Part shown: positions 8,280 through 17,012 of the stretch, one piece after another
Position numbering within the stretch: the first letter of the stretch is position 1
Layout of the letters: each line of letters opens with the position of its first letter
NCBI GenBank assembly: GCA_041398005.1
Contig: JAWKVP010000006.1
Coordinates: forward strand, 201,005-265,004
Origin: JAGREO01 sp020446285
Lineage (GTDB): Bacteria > Pseudomonadota > Alphaproteobacteria > Geminicoccales > Geminicoccaceae
DNA: 64,000 nucleotides
Reading direction: 5' to 3'
Notes under the pieces: generated by a model
Databases searched by the model: none
What the model was told of the DNA's origin: nothing
The model's input: only the letters and a program-made list of their open reading frames with translations
Program-made: the position numbers and the translations under genes

Positions 8280-9464
8280 ATGCCGAAGGAAGCTTTCGGA
8301 CGGGGTCGACTTGTAGGCATCACCGCGAATTTTGCAAACGCCCTGACAAACGCCCTGAAATGCCGGTTGATCCTGTTCGCCGCTCTTGCCCTTCTTTCAT
8401 GGCGGGGTGGCCTGGCAATGGCGGCGGACATCTTCTCGGTGAGCGGCATCGAGGTGGATGTCAGTGCCGAATCGGCTGTCGATGCCCAGGGTCAGGCGAT
8501 TGCGGAAGCGCAGCGTATCGGCCTCGGCCGGCTTTTGCAGAAGCTGACGATCCCGGCCTATCATGACCAGTTGCCGGACACCTCCGGTATCGACGCCTCG
8601 AGCTATGCGCGCAGCCACATGGTCGAGCACGAACAGGTCGCGGCGACGCGCTATGTCGCCACCATGCTCATCAGCTATGATGGCGAACGGGTGCGCAAGC
8701 TCGTCGAGGCAAGCGGGGTGCCGATGATCATAGCCCCCTCCGATCCGCTCCTCGTCCTGCCGGCGATCGAACGCGATGGGACACTCGATTTCTGGAGCGA
8801 GGACAATCCCTGGCGCGAGGCCTGGTCGATCGAGGCCGAACGCGGAACGCTGCTCGACATCCGTCTGCCGCTCGGAGACCTGAGCGATGTGGCGACACTC
8901 TCCACCGCCCTTCGCCGACCGGAGATCCCCGAAGCCGTGGCGGCGCTTGCGACCCGCTACAATGCGACATCGGCAATCGTCGTCGTCGCCCGGCCGACGG
9001 CAGCCGATGTCGATGTCGCTTCGGCGAGCGATCTCGAACTCTATCAGGAAACGGCCCTCGCCTGGCCCTACCATCTGGAGGGAATGCGGGTAGCGACACC
9101 CCCCGGCAACAGCGGGACGGTATGGCGACAGGCAGCGCGACGGGTGATGAGCGCGCTGGAAAGCCAATGGAAACCCGACCATCTGGTACGCGTCGGACGA
9201 CCCGATACGCTTTCGGTGAGTGTCCCACTTGCCGATCTGCAGGGATGGGCGCACATAAGAAGCATACTGAACGGCGTGCCCGAGATTCAGTCGGTCGCGG
9301 TGAATGCGTTCTCACAATCCGAGGCATCCCTGCGGCTGGCCTATATCGGTGGACAGTCCCAGCTCGACCGGGCTCTGGAATCCCGGGGGTTGAGGCTGCA
9401 GGAGGAAACGAACCGATGGCTGTTGCTACCAGCGGAAGGCCGAAGCGGCGGTCGGTTGCCCTAG
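8280..9464 (+). CDS. DUF2066 domain protein with N-terminal signal/anchor
   Basis: A 394-residue exported protein of the DUF2066 family, common in alphaproteobacteria next to a CDP-alcohol transferase and hdaA, as here. An N-terminal hydrophobic stretch (residues about 29-45) followed by LAMAADIF suggests a signal peptide cleaved after AMA, placing the rest in the periplasm. I chose the ATG with GAGGGAAG five bases before it over longer in-frame starts that would run into purM. Function is unknown. The conserved pairing with a phospholipid-type enzyme suggests an envelope role, which is inferred. Confidence 0.85.
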   Translation: MPKEAFGRGRLVGITANFANALTNALKCRLILFAALALLSWRGGLAMAADIFSVSGIEVDVSAESAVDAQGQAIAEAQRIGLGRLLQKLTIPAYHDQLPDTSGIDASSYARSHMVEHEQVAATRYVATMLISYDGERVRKLVEASGVPMIIAPSDPLLVLPAIERDGTLDFWSEDNPWREAWSIEAERGTLLDIRLPLGDLSDVATLSTALRRPEIPEAVAALATRYNATSAIVVVARPTAADVDVASASDLELYQETALAWPYHLEGMRVATPPGNSGTVWRQAARRVMSALESQWKPDHLVRVGRPDTLSVSVPLADLQGWAHIRSILNGVPEIQSVAVNAFSQSEASLRLAYIGGQSQLDRALESRGLRLQEETNRWLLLPAEGRSGGRLP

Positions 9465-10045
9465 AGCGACTCGCCGCGAAATGGCTTGCATCCGCCATAC
9501 CGCAACTCGCGAACGCAATCACGCTGCTCCGGCTGGCGAGTGTCGCGCCGATCGTCATGGCCATCATCGCCGGTCAGGAGAAGCTCGCATTCTGGATTTT
9601 CCTGGTCGCCGGTCTCAGCGACGCGGTCGACGGTACGGTCGCGCGCATGACGGGCGGCTGCTCGACCTTCGGCTCGGCCGTCGATCCGGTCGCCGACAAG
9701 ACGCTGCTTGCCGGAGCGCTCGTCTCGCTCTGGTGGGTCGGGGCCGTGCCGGGCTGGTTCATCCTGCTTCTCTGTTTTCGCGACTCGGCAATCGTCGTCT
9801 CGACCGCCGCACTCTATGCACGAACCCGGCATCTCAAGGTGGCACCACTCGCCATCGGCAAGATTTCCACAGCCCTGCAACTCGTGCTCGTCGGCATGAT
9901 CCTCTTCGACCGTGCCTTCTCATGGCCAACGGGGCCGCTCGTGGATATCGGCATTCCGGCGGTTGCCGCCGTCGCGCTGATTTCGCTTCTGCTCTACGCC
10001 ATGGTGGCCTGGCGCGACGTGCCGCTTCGTCGGCGATCGGTCTGA
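9416..10045 (+). CDS. CDP-alcohol phosphatidyltransferase (PgsA-like)
   Basis: A 209-residue integral membrane enzyme. The family signature DGxxARxxxxxxxxGxxxDxxxD is complete at residues 72-94 (DGTVARMTGGCSTFG then D90 and D94), so it should transfer a phosphatidyl group from CDP-diacylglycerol to an alcohol. The closest analogy is phosphatidylglycerophosphate synthase, but the substrate cannot be read from sequence. About five or six hydrophobic segments follow. The start has a GGAGG 10 bases upstream and lies 49 bp inside the DUF2066 gene, so the two are coupled. hdaA follows after 54 bp. Confidence 0.9.
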   Translation: MAVATSGRPKRRSVALERLAAKWLASAIPQLANAITLLRLASVAPIVMAIIAGQEKLAFWIFLVAGLSDAVDGTVARMTGGCSTFGSAVDPVADKTLLAGALVSLWWVGAVPGWFILLLCFRDSAIVVSTAALYARTRHLKVAPLAIGKISTALQLVLVGMILFDRAFSWPTGPLVDIGIPAVAAVALISLLLYAMVAWRDVPLRRRSV

Positions 10046-10099
10046 GAGCCCCCCTGTCCGAAACGGTTTTCCTCTCGCGACAAGCACAGGCATCGTCTG

Positions 10100-10792
10100 A
10101 TGCGACTTGAGCCGTCACTGCGGCAGATGGTGCTCGACCTCCCCGTGCAGGAAGGTGCGGGGCTCGAGGATTTTCTTCGCGACCTCTCCAACGAGCAGGC
10201 CATCGACGCCGTGCTCTCCTGGCCGGACTGGCCCGCGCCGGCACTCATCATCGACGGACCGGCCGGTTGCGGAAAGAGCCATCTCGGGCGGATCTGGGCC
10301 GCGCGCGCCGGTGCACTGTTTTTGAGCGCGGCCGATGTCTTCGCCGATGGCTGCCCCATCGAACGGCTGGGCCGGCTGCGGGCCTGCGTGATCGACGATG
10401 CCGATCACGTCGAGGACGATGTGCTCCTGCTGCAACTCTACAATATCTGCCGCGAGCGCGGCGGTTCGGTCCTGCTCACTGCCTCCACGCCGCTGGGCGC
10501 CTGGCTGCCGACACTGCCCGACCTCGCCTCGAGGCTTCGCACATCGCTCACGGCGCACATCGCCGCCCCGCGCGACGAGCTCCTTGCCGCCGTCCTGGTC
10601 AAGCAGTTCCGCGACCGTCAGCTGAATGTCCCGGGCGAGGTCGTGACCTATCTCCTGCGCAACATGGAGCGCTCGTTCGAAGCCGCGCGCCGCACCGTCC
10701 GCGCCCTCGACCGTGCCTCCCTCCACGCCAAATGGCCCATCACCCTGCCCCTCGCCCGCCGCGTCCTGGCACTCGTGCAGGATGATGCGTGA
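10100..10792 (+). CDS. hdaA: DnaA regulatory inactivator HdaA
   Basis: A 230-residue AAA+ protein related to DnaA domain III. With the beta clamp it stimulates ATP hydrolysis by DnaA after initiation and so limits re-initiation. QMVLDLP near the N-terminus (residues 9-15) matches a clamp-binding peptide. Walker A GPAGCGKS is at 53-60, followed by the Walker B-like CVIDDADHV and a sensor-type SRLRTS. It has no DNA-binding domain IV, as expected for Hda. The position after the CDP-alcohol transferase is the common alphaproteobacterial arrangement. Confidence 0.92.
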   Translation: MRLEPSLRQMVLDLPVQEGAGLEDFLRDLSNEQAIDAVLSWPDWPAPALIIDGPAGCGKSHLGRIWAARAGALFLSAADVFADGCPIERLGRLRACVIDDADHVEDDVLLLQLYNICRERGGSVLLTASTPLGAWLPTLPDLASRLRTSLTAHIAAPRDELLAAVLVKQFRDRQLNVPGEVVTYLLRNMERSFEAARRTVRALDRASLHAKWPITLPLARRVLALVQDDA

Positions 10793-10815
10793 GCCGGTCA
10801 GCGTGAGCCGGTCAG
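10788..10815 (+). repeat. 14-bp tandem duplication over the hdaA stop
   Basis: CGTGAGCCGGTCAG occurs twice back to back without mismatch. The first copy contains the hdaA TGA. It looks like a recent replication-slippage event without coding effect. Confidence 0.8.
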
Positions 10816-10938
10816 AAGGAGTTCCCTTTTCCACCCCTTCGGTATGCCCGAACGGACATCCTCCTCACAGCGCCCGTTCCTGTTGCTAACAGACTGGCGA
10901 AAGGGACAATTCCGGGCATTCGGGAGGAAAGACAAGCC

Positions 10939-11157
10939 ATGTCACCGAAAAATGTCGCAATCGCGACACTGGTGCTGATCATCGCCATCCTGCTCATCAG
11001 GGACAGCGACGCCGGACCGCAGCCGACCGGGCGCTATCAGATCTCCGGGACCAATGCCACCATGTGGCGTGTGGATACGATCACCGGTGCGATGCGCTCC
11101 TGCCATCATCTCACCCACAACGGCCGGCGCATGTATCGGTGTTTCGACGTCGAATGA
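10939..11157 (+). CDS. small secreted or membrane-anchored hypothetical protein
   Basis: A 72-residue protein with a good ribosome-binding site (GGGAGGAAAG). Residues 5-20 are hydrophobic (VAIATLVLIIAILLI), giving either an uncleaved anchor or a signal peptide. The remaining periplasmic part has a WRVDTITGAMRSC turn and a second Cys in YRCFDVE, so a disulphide is possible. The WRVDTxTG..C pattern resembles small alphaproteobacterial proteins with one beta-hairpin. I do not know a function. It stands alone between hdaA and the SDR gene. Confidence 0.65.
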   Translation: MSPKNVAIATLVLIIAILLIRDSDAGPQPTGRYQISGTNATMWRVDTITGAMRSCHHLTHNGRRMYRCFDVE

Positions 11158-11278
11158 TGCAGGCGTGCCGTTGATCGCATCCGGCAGGGTGCTGAAAGAG
11201 GGCCATCTCTTCTCGACGCGGCCGCAACGGACGGGCATTGTCACCGCCGGCAGAATGCAATCGATCGAGGAGGATGGA

Positions 11279-12058
11279 ATGGATCTCGGGATCACCGGCA
11301 GGAAGGCGATCGTCTGCGCCGCGAGCAAGGGGCTCGGTCGCGCCTGTGCGATGTCGCTCGCAACGAACGGCGTCGATCTCGTCATGAACGCGCGGGGAGC
11401 GGACGCACTCGAGGCAACGGCAGCCGAGATCCGTGAAAGGACGGGTCGCGCGGTGACGACGGTCGCCTGCGACATCACCACCGCCGAAGGACGCAAACAG
11501 GTTCTCGATGCCGCAGGCGAAGTCGACATTCTCGTCAACAATGCCGGCGGCCCGCCACCCGGCGATTTCCGCGAATGGGGCGAGGCAGAATGGATCAAGG
11601 CGGTGACCGCCAACATGATCACACCCATCGAACTCATCCGCGCGGTCGTCGACGGAATGGGCAAGCGCAGGTTCGGGCGGATCGTCAACATCACCTCCTC
11701 AGCGGTCAAGGCACCGATCGCCGAACTGGGCCTTTCCAACGGCGCGCGCACGGGCCTGACCGGGTTTGTCGCCGGTACCGCCCGTGCGGTGGCGCCCACG
11801 GGCGTGACCATCAACAATATCCTGCCCGGCCGCTTCGATACCGACCGTCTGCGCGGCAATTTCGAATTCAATGCGAAGAAGACCGGCAGGGATCCGGCCG
11901 AGATCGCAAGGAACGCCGCGGCTGCCATCCCCGCCCGCCGCTTCGGCGATCCGCACGAGTTCGGCGAGCTCTGCGCGTTCCTCTGCTCGGTGCAGGCAGG
12001 TTACATCACCGGCCAGAACCTTCTGATCGACGGAGGCAGTTTCCCCGGAACCATGTAA
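11279..12058 (+). CDS. SDR-family oxidoreductase with atypical active site
   Basis: A 259-residue short-chain dehydrogenase. The cofactor loop GRKAIVCAASKGLGRA, the NNAG motif (VDILVNNAGG) and the catalytic Ser region (NITSSAVKAP) are present. Where classical SDRs have YxxxK this one has LSNGARTG, so the catalytic Tyr is absent. This marks a known atypical 3-oxoacyl-ACP-reductase-like subgroup. The end LLIDGGSFPG is normal. The start follows GAGGAGG. Substrate unknown. anmK follows after 19 bp, so the two may be cotranscribed. Confidence 0.88.
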   Translation: MDLGITGRKAIVCAASKGLGRACAMSLATNGVDLVMNARGADALEATAAEIRERTGRAVTTVACDITTAEGRKQVLDAAGEVDILVNNAGGPPPGDFREWGEAEWIKAVTANMITPIELIRAVVDGMGKRRFGRIVNITSSAVKAPIAELGLSNGARTGLTGFVAGTARAVAPTGVTINNILPGRFDTDRLRGNFEFNAKKTGRDPAEIARNAAAAIPARRFGDPHEFGELCAFLCSVQAGYITGQNLLIDGGSFPGTM

Positions 12059-12077
12059 CAGAAAAAAAAGAGAGCCG

Positions 12078-13268
12078 ATGAAAACCGGCAGCAGTCCGCT
12101 TGCCCGTCTCGAAGCCCTTTCCCGCAAGAAAAGGCCGGTGATTGCCGGGCTCATGTCCGGCACGTCGATGGACGGGCTCGACATCGCATTCTGCCACGTC
12201 GATGGGCAAGCCGGTGGCAAACGGCGCATGGAGATGCTCGCCGCTCACACCGCGCCCATGCCCGATCGGTTTCGTCCACGCATCGAACAGGCCATGGAGG
12301 GCGACCTCGTCGAGGCGGCGCGGCTCGATATCGAACTTGGCCGCTGGTATGCCGAGGCCACCCTCGATCTCGCGCACAAACACGGAATAGCGGTCGATCT
12401 CGTCGGCAGCCACGGCCAGACGGTCTGTCACGAGCATGGGCGCACGACGCTGCAGATCGGCGAGCCGGGTTTTCTGGCCAATCGGCTGGACTGCATCGTC
12501 GCCCATGATTTCCGCCGGGGCGATGTCGTGGCCGGAGGCTGTGGCGCGCCGCTGGTGCCGATCTTCGACCGCCTCGTCATGGGGCTCGACGATGCGGCCG
12601 TGCTCTCGGTCAATATCGGCGGTATCGCCAACCTCACCATCGTGCCACCGCTGCACAGGAGCAACGAGGAGCCTCTCGCCTTCGATTGCGGCCCCGGCAA
12701 CATGGTCATCGACCGGATCGTCGAACGCCGGACGAACGGCACCGCCCTTTTCGACGAAGGCGGTGCCGAGGCCGCGCGCGGCCGGGTCAACGAGAAGCTG
12801 CTTGCCGAACTCATGACACACCCGTTCGTGACTGCCGAGGCGCCCAAATCGGCGGGTCGCGAACAGTTCGGCCGGGAATTCACCGACGCGCTCATCGAAA
12901 GGGCATCGCCGCAATCGGACAGCGACTGGCAGGATCTCCTCGCCACGGTCACCGCCTGGACAGCCGAATGCATCATTGCAGCAGCACGGGGCAAGCGGAT
13001 CGAACGCGCCTTCATCGCCGGCGGTGGTGCACACAATACAACGCTGATGGCCCGCCTTCGTCACGGACTGGCCGGAGTGGAATTCACCCATCCAGACGAG
13101 ACAGGCATCGACCCCGACTTCAAGGAAGCCCTCGCATTCGCGCTCCTCGCCCAACTCCTGATCGAAGGCGAGCCCGCCAATGTTCCGCGCGCCACCGGCG
13201 CCGCCGGCCCCGCTCTTCTGGGCCGCCTGACCTTCCCCGATGGCAGCCCTTCACTCGACAGGGGGTGA
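12078..13268 (+). CDS. anmK: anhydro-N-acetylmuramic acid kinase
   Basis: AnmK, 396 residues, phosphorylates and opens 1,6-anhydro-MurNAc to MurNAc-6-P during peptidoglycan recycling in the cytoplasm. The ATP-binding GLMSGTSMDGLD motif is at residues 26-37. Further marks are GSHGQTVCHE, SVNIGGIANLT, FDCGPGNMVID and FIAGGGAHN. The length is normal and the motifs intact. No other recycling gene (murQ, nagZ, amgK) is in view. Confidence 0.95.
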   Translation: MKTGSSPLARLEALSRKKRPVIAGLMSGTSMDGLDIAFCHVDGQAGGKRRMEMLAAHTAPMPDRFRPRIEQAMEGDLVEAARLDIELGRWYAEATLDLAHKHGIAVDLVGSHGQTVCHEHGRTTLQIGEPGFLANRLDCIVAHDFRRGDVVAGGCGAPLVPIFDRLVMGLDDAAVLSVNIGGIANLTIVPPLHRSNEEPLAFDCGPGNMVIDRIVERRTNGTALFDEGGAEAARGRVNEKLLAELMTHPFVTAEAPKSAGREQFGREFTDALIERASPQSDSDWQDLLATVTAWTAECIIAAARGKRIERAFIAGGGAHNTTLMARLRHGLAGVEFTHPDETGIDPDFKEALAFALLAQLLIEGEPANVPRATGAAGPALLGRLTFPDGSPSLDRG

Positions 13269-13292
13269 CGCCGGATGCGACCGGACGGCGGT

Positions 13293-14042
13293 TCAGACGT
13301 CGAGCCGGATGGATATCGAGCCGCGAACGCCGAAATCACCCGTGACGGAGTCGCCCGCCCTTACCGGAGTCACGCCTGTGATCGTTCCGGTACTGATCCA
13401 CTGGCCCGCGCGAAGGCCGGGCCCATTGTCGGCAAGCCAGCGCAGGGATTCGAGCGGATCGCCCAAGACGATGTCGGCCGTGCCGGCATTCTTCTCCTCG
13501 CCATTGACAAGGCAGCACGCGGCGATTTCGCAAGCGGCGACGTCCTGCCAGCCGTCGATGGCGGCTCCGGCGGTGAACAGGACATTGCCGCCAAAATCGG
13601 GAATGGCACGGGCGGCGGTCAGCGGGCCGGCAAGTTTCTGACGCACGCCGATGAGCTCGATCGCCGGATGGGCGGAGGCGATGGCGGCACGCAGCTCATC
13701 GATCGTGTAGGGCTCCGCACGTCCCGGCAGATCGGCGGCGAGACGGAAGGCAAGCTCGATCTCGGCAGCAGCGAGACCCGGCGGGGCAGCGACGTTCGCC
13801 TCACCGGAGACGTTGGCGGATGCCATGATCGGACCGTAGAACGGGCCGTCCGTCTTCAGCAATGCGCAGGCCTTCTCATTGGTAGCACCGATCTTCCAGC
13901 CGGCGACATCGCCACCGGCCGCCTCGACAGCGAGCCGCTGCACGGCATAGCCGTCCGCCAGAGCGGCTTCCTCGGGTGGATCGACGAGCGAGCGCGACCG
14001 GAAGGCATCGGCGAGGGCGCGGGCGGCGGTTTCGGCAGTCAT
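13293..14042 (-). CDS. 2-keto-4-pentenoate hydratase / fumarylacetoacetase-fold protein
   Basis: A 249-residue protein of the MhpD/HpaH type. It shows AGWKIGATNEKA, FYGPIM, an acidic metal-site region AAAEIELAFRLAADLP and a C-terminal GLRAGQWISTGTITG with GDFGVRGSISI. Such enzymes add water to 2-keto-4-pentenoate or act as decarboxylases in meta-cleavage pathways. No ring-cleavage genes are near, so the physiological substrate is unclear. The ATG at 14042 begins MTAETAARALADAF. An in-frame start 75 bases upstream is less likely. It is divergent from the aminotransferase across a 200-bp gap. Confidence 0.85.
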   Translation of the reverse strand: MTAETAARALADAFRSRSLVDPPEEAALADGYAVQRLAVEAAGGDVAGWKIGATNEKACALLKTDGPFYGPIMASANVSGEANVAAPPGLAAAEIELAFRLAADLPGRAEPYTIDELRAAIASAHPAIELIGVRQKLAGPLTAARAIPDFGGNVLFTAGAAIDGWQDVAACEIAACCLVNGEEKNAGTADIVLGDPLESLRWLADNGPGLRAGQWISTGTITGVTPVRAGDSVTGDFGVRGSISIRLDV

Positions 14043-14245
14043 GAAGTGGTCTCCCCTTTTTGTCTGATCGCTGCCCCGCGCGGTCATGGTCGCGAGGCGT
14101 CCGTGCGCCGTTTGCAAGGACCTTGCAACGTCGCGACGGCCTCAGTGATAACGCTTCGTGCGGATACCGGACAGCGCTTCGAGCGCGCAATTGACAGTAT
14201 GCCCGGACAGGCAGAAAAAGGCTGCAATACGACAGGAGGTGGCCG

Positions 14246-15586
14246 ATGCTGACCGAAGACATGACGAACGTGCCGAACGACCTTGAAGCGTTCTGGATCC
14301 CGTTCACGCCGAACAAGCAGTTCAAGGCGGCGCCGCGCCTGCTGGCGAAGGCCGAGAACATGCATTTCACCTCCACCGACGGCCGCAGGATCCTCGATGC
14401 GACGGCCGGACTCTGGTGCTGCAATGCCGGGCATGGCCGCGAACGGATCGTCAAGGCGGTACAGGCGCAGGTCGCCGAACTCGACTTCGCCCCCTCCTTC
14501 CAGTTCAGCCATCCCAAGGCGTTCGAGCTCGCCTCGAAGCTTGCCAATCTCTTCCCCGGCCAGCTCGACTACGCCTTCTTCACCAATTCGGGCTCGGAAT
14601 CGGTCGACACCGCTCTCAAGATCGCGCTGGCCTATCAGCGTGCGCGCGGTGAGGGCACCCGCACCAGACTGATCGGTCGTGAGCGCGGCTATCACGGTGT
14701 GGGCTTCGGCGGCATTTCCGTGGGCGGCATGGTCGCCAATCGCAAATGGTTCGGTCAGGCGCTCGGCGGCATCGATCATCTCCCGCATACGCTCGACATC
14801 GAACGGAATGCCTTCACGAAAGGCCAGCCGGAGCATGGCGCGCATCTCGCCGATGAACTCGAAAGGCTGGTCGCCCTGCATGACGCCTCGAACATAGCCG
14901 CCGTCATCATCGAGCCCGTCGCCGGCTCCATCGGCGTTTATCCGCCGCCACGCGGCTATCTCGAAAAGATCCGCGAGATCACGAAGAAGCACGGCATCCT
15001 GCTCATCTTCGACGAGGTGATCACCGCCTATGGCCGTCTCGGCAAGGGATCGGCGGCGGAATATTTCGGCGTCGAGCCGGATCTCGTCACCACCGCCAAG
15101 GGGCTCACCTCGGGCGTGATTCCCATGGGTGCGGTCATGGCATCGAAGGAAATCTACGATACCATCATCGGCAGCCAGGCGGACGAACGTCTGATCGAAC
15201 TCTTCCACGGTTACACCTACAGTGCCCACCCCGTCGCCTGTGCCGCGGCTCTGGCGACCCTCGAAACCTACAAGGAAGAAGGCCTGTTCGAACGCGCAGC
15301 GTCACTCGCTCCCGTCTGGGAGGAAGCGCTGCACAGCCTCGCTGGCGAGCCGAACATCATCGACATCCGCAATATCGGCCTCATGGGCGCTGTCGAGATG
15401 TCCTCCATACCGGGCAAGATCGGCCATCGCGCCTACGAGGCCATGCGACTGGGCTTCCACGAGCATGACATCATGCTCCGCATCACCGGCGACACCATCG
15501 CCCTGTCGCCGCCGCTGATCGTCAGCGAGGAGCAGATCGGCCAGATCGTCGACAAGGTGCGCAAGATCGTACACGCGGTCGCCTGA
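14246..15586 (+). CDS. omega-amino acid:pyruvate aminotransferase, class III
   Basis: A 446-residue PLP enzyme close to beta-alanine/omega-amino acid:pyruvate transaminases. The PLP Lys is K285 in TTAKGLTSG. Asp256 in IFDEVIT holds the pyridine nitrogen, and the phosphate cup TNSGSESVDTA and RERGYHGVGFGG are clear. FWIPFTPNKQFK near the N-terminus is typical of this subgroup. The start has GGAGGTG at ideal spacing. It probably uses beta-alanine, taurine or polyamine-derived amines as donor; which one cannot be told. Confidence 0.92.
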   Translation: MLTEDMTNVPNDLEAFWIPFTPNKQFKAAPRLLAKAENMHFTSTDGRRILDATAGLWCCNAGHGRERIVKAVQAQVAELDFAPSFQFSHPKAFELASKLANLFPGQLDYAFFTNSGSESVDTALKIALAYQRARGEGTRTRLIGRERGYHGVGFGGISVGGMVANRKWFGQALGGIDHLPHTLDIERNAFTKGQPEHGAHLADELERLVALHDASNIAAVIIEPVAGSIGVYPPPRGYLEKIREITKKHGILLIFDEVITAYGRLGKGSAAEYFGVEPDLVTTAKGLTSGVIPMGAVMASKEIYDTIIGSQADERLIELFHGYTYSAHPVACAAALATLETYKEEGLFERAASLAPVWEEALHSLAGEPNIIDIRNIGLMGAVEMSSIPGKIGHRAYEAMRLGFHEHDIMLRITGDTIALSPPLIVSEEQIGQIVDKVRKIVHAVA

Positions 15587-15692
15587 GCAAACCAACGCTC
15601 CGCGCGGCGGCAGTTTTTCCGCGCTGCCGCGCGAGCCGGCATCGAATCCACTCGACATGGATAGTCGGGTCCGCTAGGTCGGTTTTACTGAT

Positions 15693-15720
15693 AATTCGAT
15701 ATTTGTCTAAATATCGAATT
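15693..15720. promoter_or_regulatory. ArsR/SmtB-type operator (perfect 12-bp inverted repeat)
   Basis: AATTCGATATTT (15693-15704), spacer GTCT, then the exact reverse complement AAATATCGAATT (15709-15720). This A/T-rich palindrome ends about 85 bp upstream of the arsC start and has the form recognised by ArsR-family repressors. No arsR gene is adjacent, so the repressor would have to act from elsewhere. Confidence 0.75.
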
Positions 15721-15806
15721 TCATGGAAGCCCGCCTTCCCGACCGACCCCGAACCCGCTTGTGTCCGGTATCACCAGTATCCGGCAAGAACAGGGAGCCT
15801 GAAACC

Positions 15807-16334
15807 ATGTCGGATCCGATCTACAACGTTCTTTTCCTTTGCACCGGAAATTCCGCCCGCAGCATCATGGCGGAGTGCGCCCTGCAACGCTGGAGCCAGG
15901 GACGCTTTCGCGCCTTTTCCGCCGGCAGCCAGCCCAGGGGAAGCGTTCACCCCGAAGCCCTCGCACTCATGCGCAAACTCAACTTCAAGACGGACCATCT
16001 GCGTTCGAAGAGCTGGGACGAGTTCACCACTCCGGACGCTCCGGTGATGGATTTCGTCTTCACGGTCTGTGACAATGCTGCAAACGAGGCCTGTCCGGCA
16101 TGGCCGGGACAGCCGATGACCGCTCATTGGGGTGTGGAGGATCCGGCAGCCTTCGTCGGATCGCCCGAGGCAACCGAACGGTTCTTTCGTCGCGTCTATT
16201 CCTGCCTCGACAATCGCATCAAGATTTTCACTGCCCTGCCCATCCGCTCGCTCGATCGCCTTTCGTTGCGGGAACGACTGGCGGATATCGGCAGGATCCG
16301 TGACGAAGGGCAGGCTGACGGAAGCGGGGCATGA
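15807..16334 (+). CDS. arsC: arsenate reductase, thioredoxin-coupled (LMW-phosphatase fold)
   Basis: A 175-residue ArsC that reduces As(V) to As(III). The phosphatase-like P-loop CTGNSAR is at Cys12-Arg18. Further cysteines at about 88 (FTVCDNA) and 96 (EACPAW) supply the redox relay used by thioredoxin-coupled enzymes. The C-terminus is longer than the Staphylococcus form. The ATG at 15807 starts MSDPIYNVLFLC. An in-frame ATG at 15723, next to the operator, adds 28 Pro/Arg-rich residues without family likeness and may be all that is left of a deleted upstream gene. It overlaps aqpS by ATGA. Confidence 0.9.
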   Translation: MSDPIYNVLFLCTGNSARSIMAECALQRWSQGRFRAFSAGSQPRGSVHPEALALMRKLNFKTDHLRSKSWDEFTTPDAPVMDFVFTVCDNAANEACPAWPGQPMTAHWGVEDPAAFVGSPEATERFFRRVYSCLDNRIKIFTALPIRSLDRLSLRERLADIGRIRDEGQADGSGA

Positions 16335-16993
16335 GCTTCGATCTGCCACGAAAGCTCGTCGCGGAAGCACTCGGGACGGGCCTGCTGGTGGCGACCGTCG
16401 TCGGTTCGGGAATCATGGCGGACCGGCTGACGGGGGACGTGGCGCTGGCATTGCTCGGCAACACGATCCCGACCGGCGCCATACTCGTTGTGCTCATCAC
16501 CATCCTCGGACCGATCTCCGGCGCACATTTCAACCCGGCCGTGACCGCCGTTTTTCTCTTGCACCGCGAAATCAACGCTGCCGATGCGAGCGCCTATGTG
16601 GCTGCCCAGATCATCGGCGGGATCATCGGTGCCCATGCCGCCCATATCATGTTCGAACTTCCCCTGATGCAGTTTTCACAAACAGCGCGCACCGGCGGCG
16701 GTCAGTGGATTGCCGAGATCGTGGCCACATTCGGCCTCGTATCCACCATACTCGCCGGAATCCGCTTTCGCGCCGAAGCGGTGCCGATGCTGGTGGGGCT
16801 CTATATCACCGCCGCCTACTGGTTCACGGCCTCGACTTCGTTCGCCAACCCTGCGGTGGCGATCGCCCGGGCCTTCTCCGACACCTTCGCCGGTATCCAC
16901 CCCCTCGATGTCCCCGCTTTCATCATCACCGAACTCGTCGGCGCATATCTCGCCGCGATTCTGTGCAGCTGGCTCCTGAAACCCTCGAAATGA
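16331..16993 (+). CDS. aqpS: aquaglyceroporin AqpS-like (arsenite channel)
   Basis: A 220-residue MIP-family channel with both pore signatures, FNPAV (NPA at 68-70) and ANPAV (NPA at 173-175). The second is followed by ARAFSDTFAGI instead of the usual Arg-Ser-Gly-Pro pattern, as in ars-linked AqpS. Coupled to arsC by a 4-bp overlap, it would let arsenite made by ArsC leave the cell down its gradient, as in Sinorhizobium. Six hydrophobic segments are evident. No arsB or acr3 pump is in the window. Confidence 0.9.
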   Translation: MSFDLPRKLVAEALGTGLLVATVVGSGIMADRLTGDVALALLGNTIPTGAILVVLITILGPISGAHFNPAVTAVFLLHREINAADASAYVAAQIIGGIIGAHAAHIMFELPLMQFSQTARTGGGQWIAEIVATFGLVSTILAGIRFRAEAVPMLVGLYITAAYWFTASTSFANPAVAIARAFSDTFAGIHPLDVPAFIITELVGAYLAAILCSWLLKPSK

Positions 16994-17012
16994 CGTTCCC
17001 CATACGTCAGGC

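Noticed and set aside
14043..14245. TTGACA at about 14191 as a promoter for the aminotransferase gene
   Set aside because: No acceptable -10 box occurs 16-18 bp downstream.
15723..15806. Upstream in-frame extension of ArsC considered as an arsR remnant
   Set aside because: The 28 residues are Pro/Arg-rich and show none of the ArsR helix-turn-helix or metal-site features, so I did not call a separate pseudogene.
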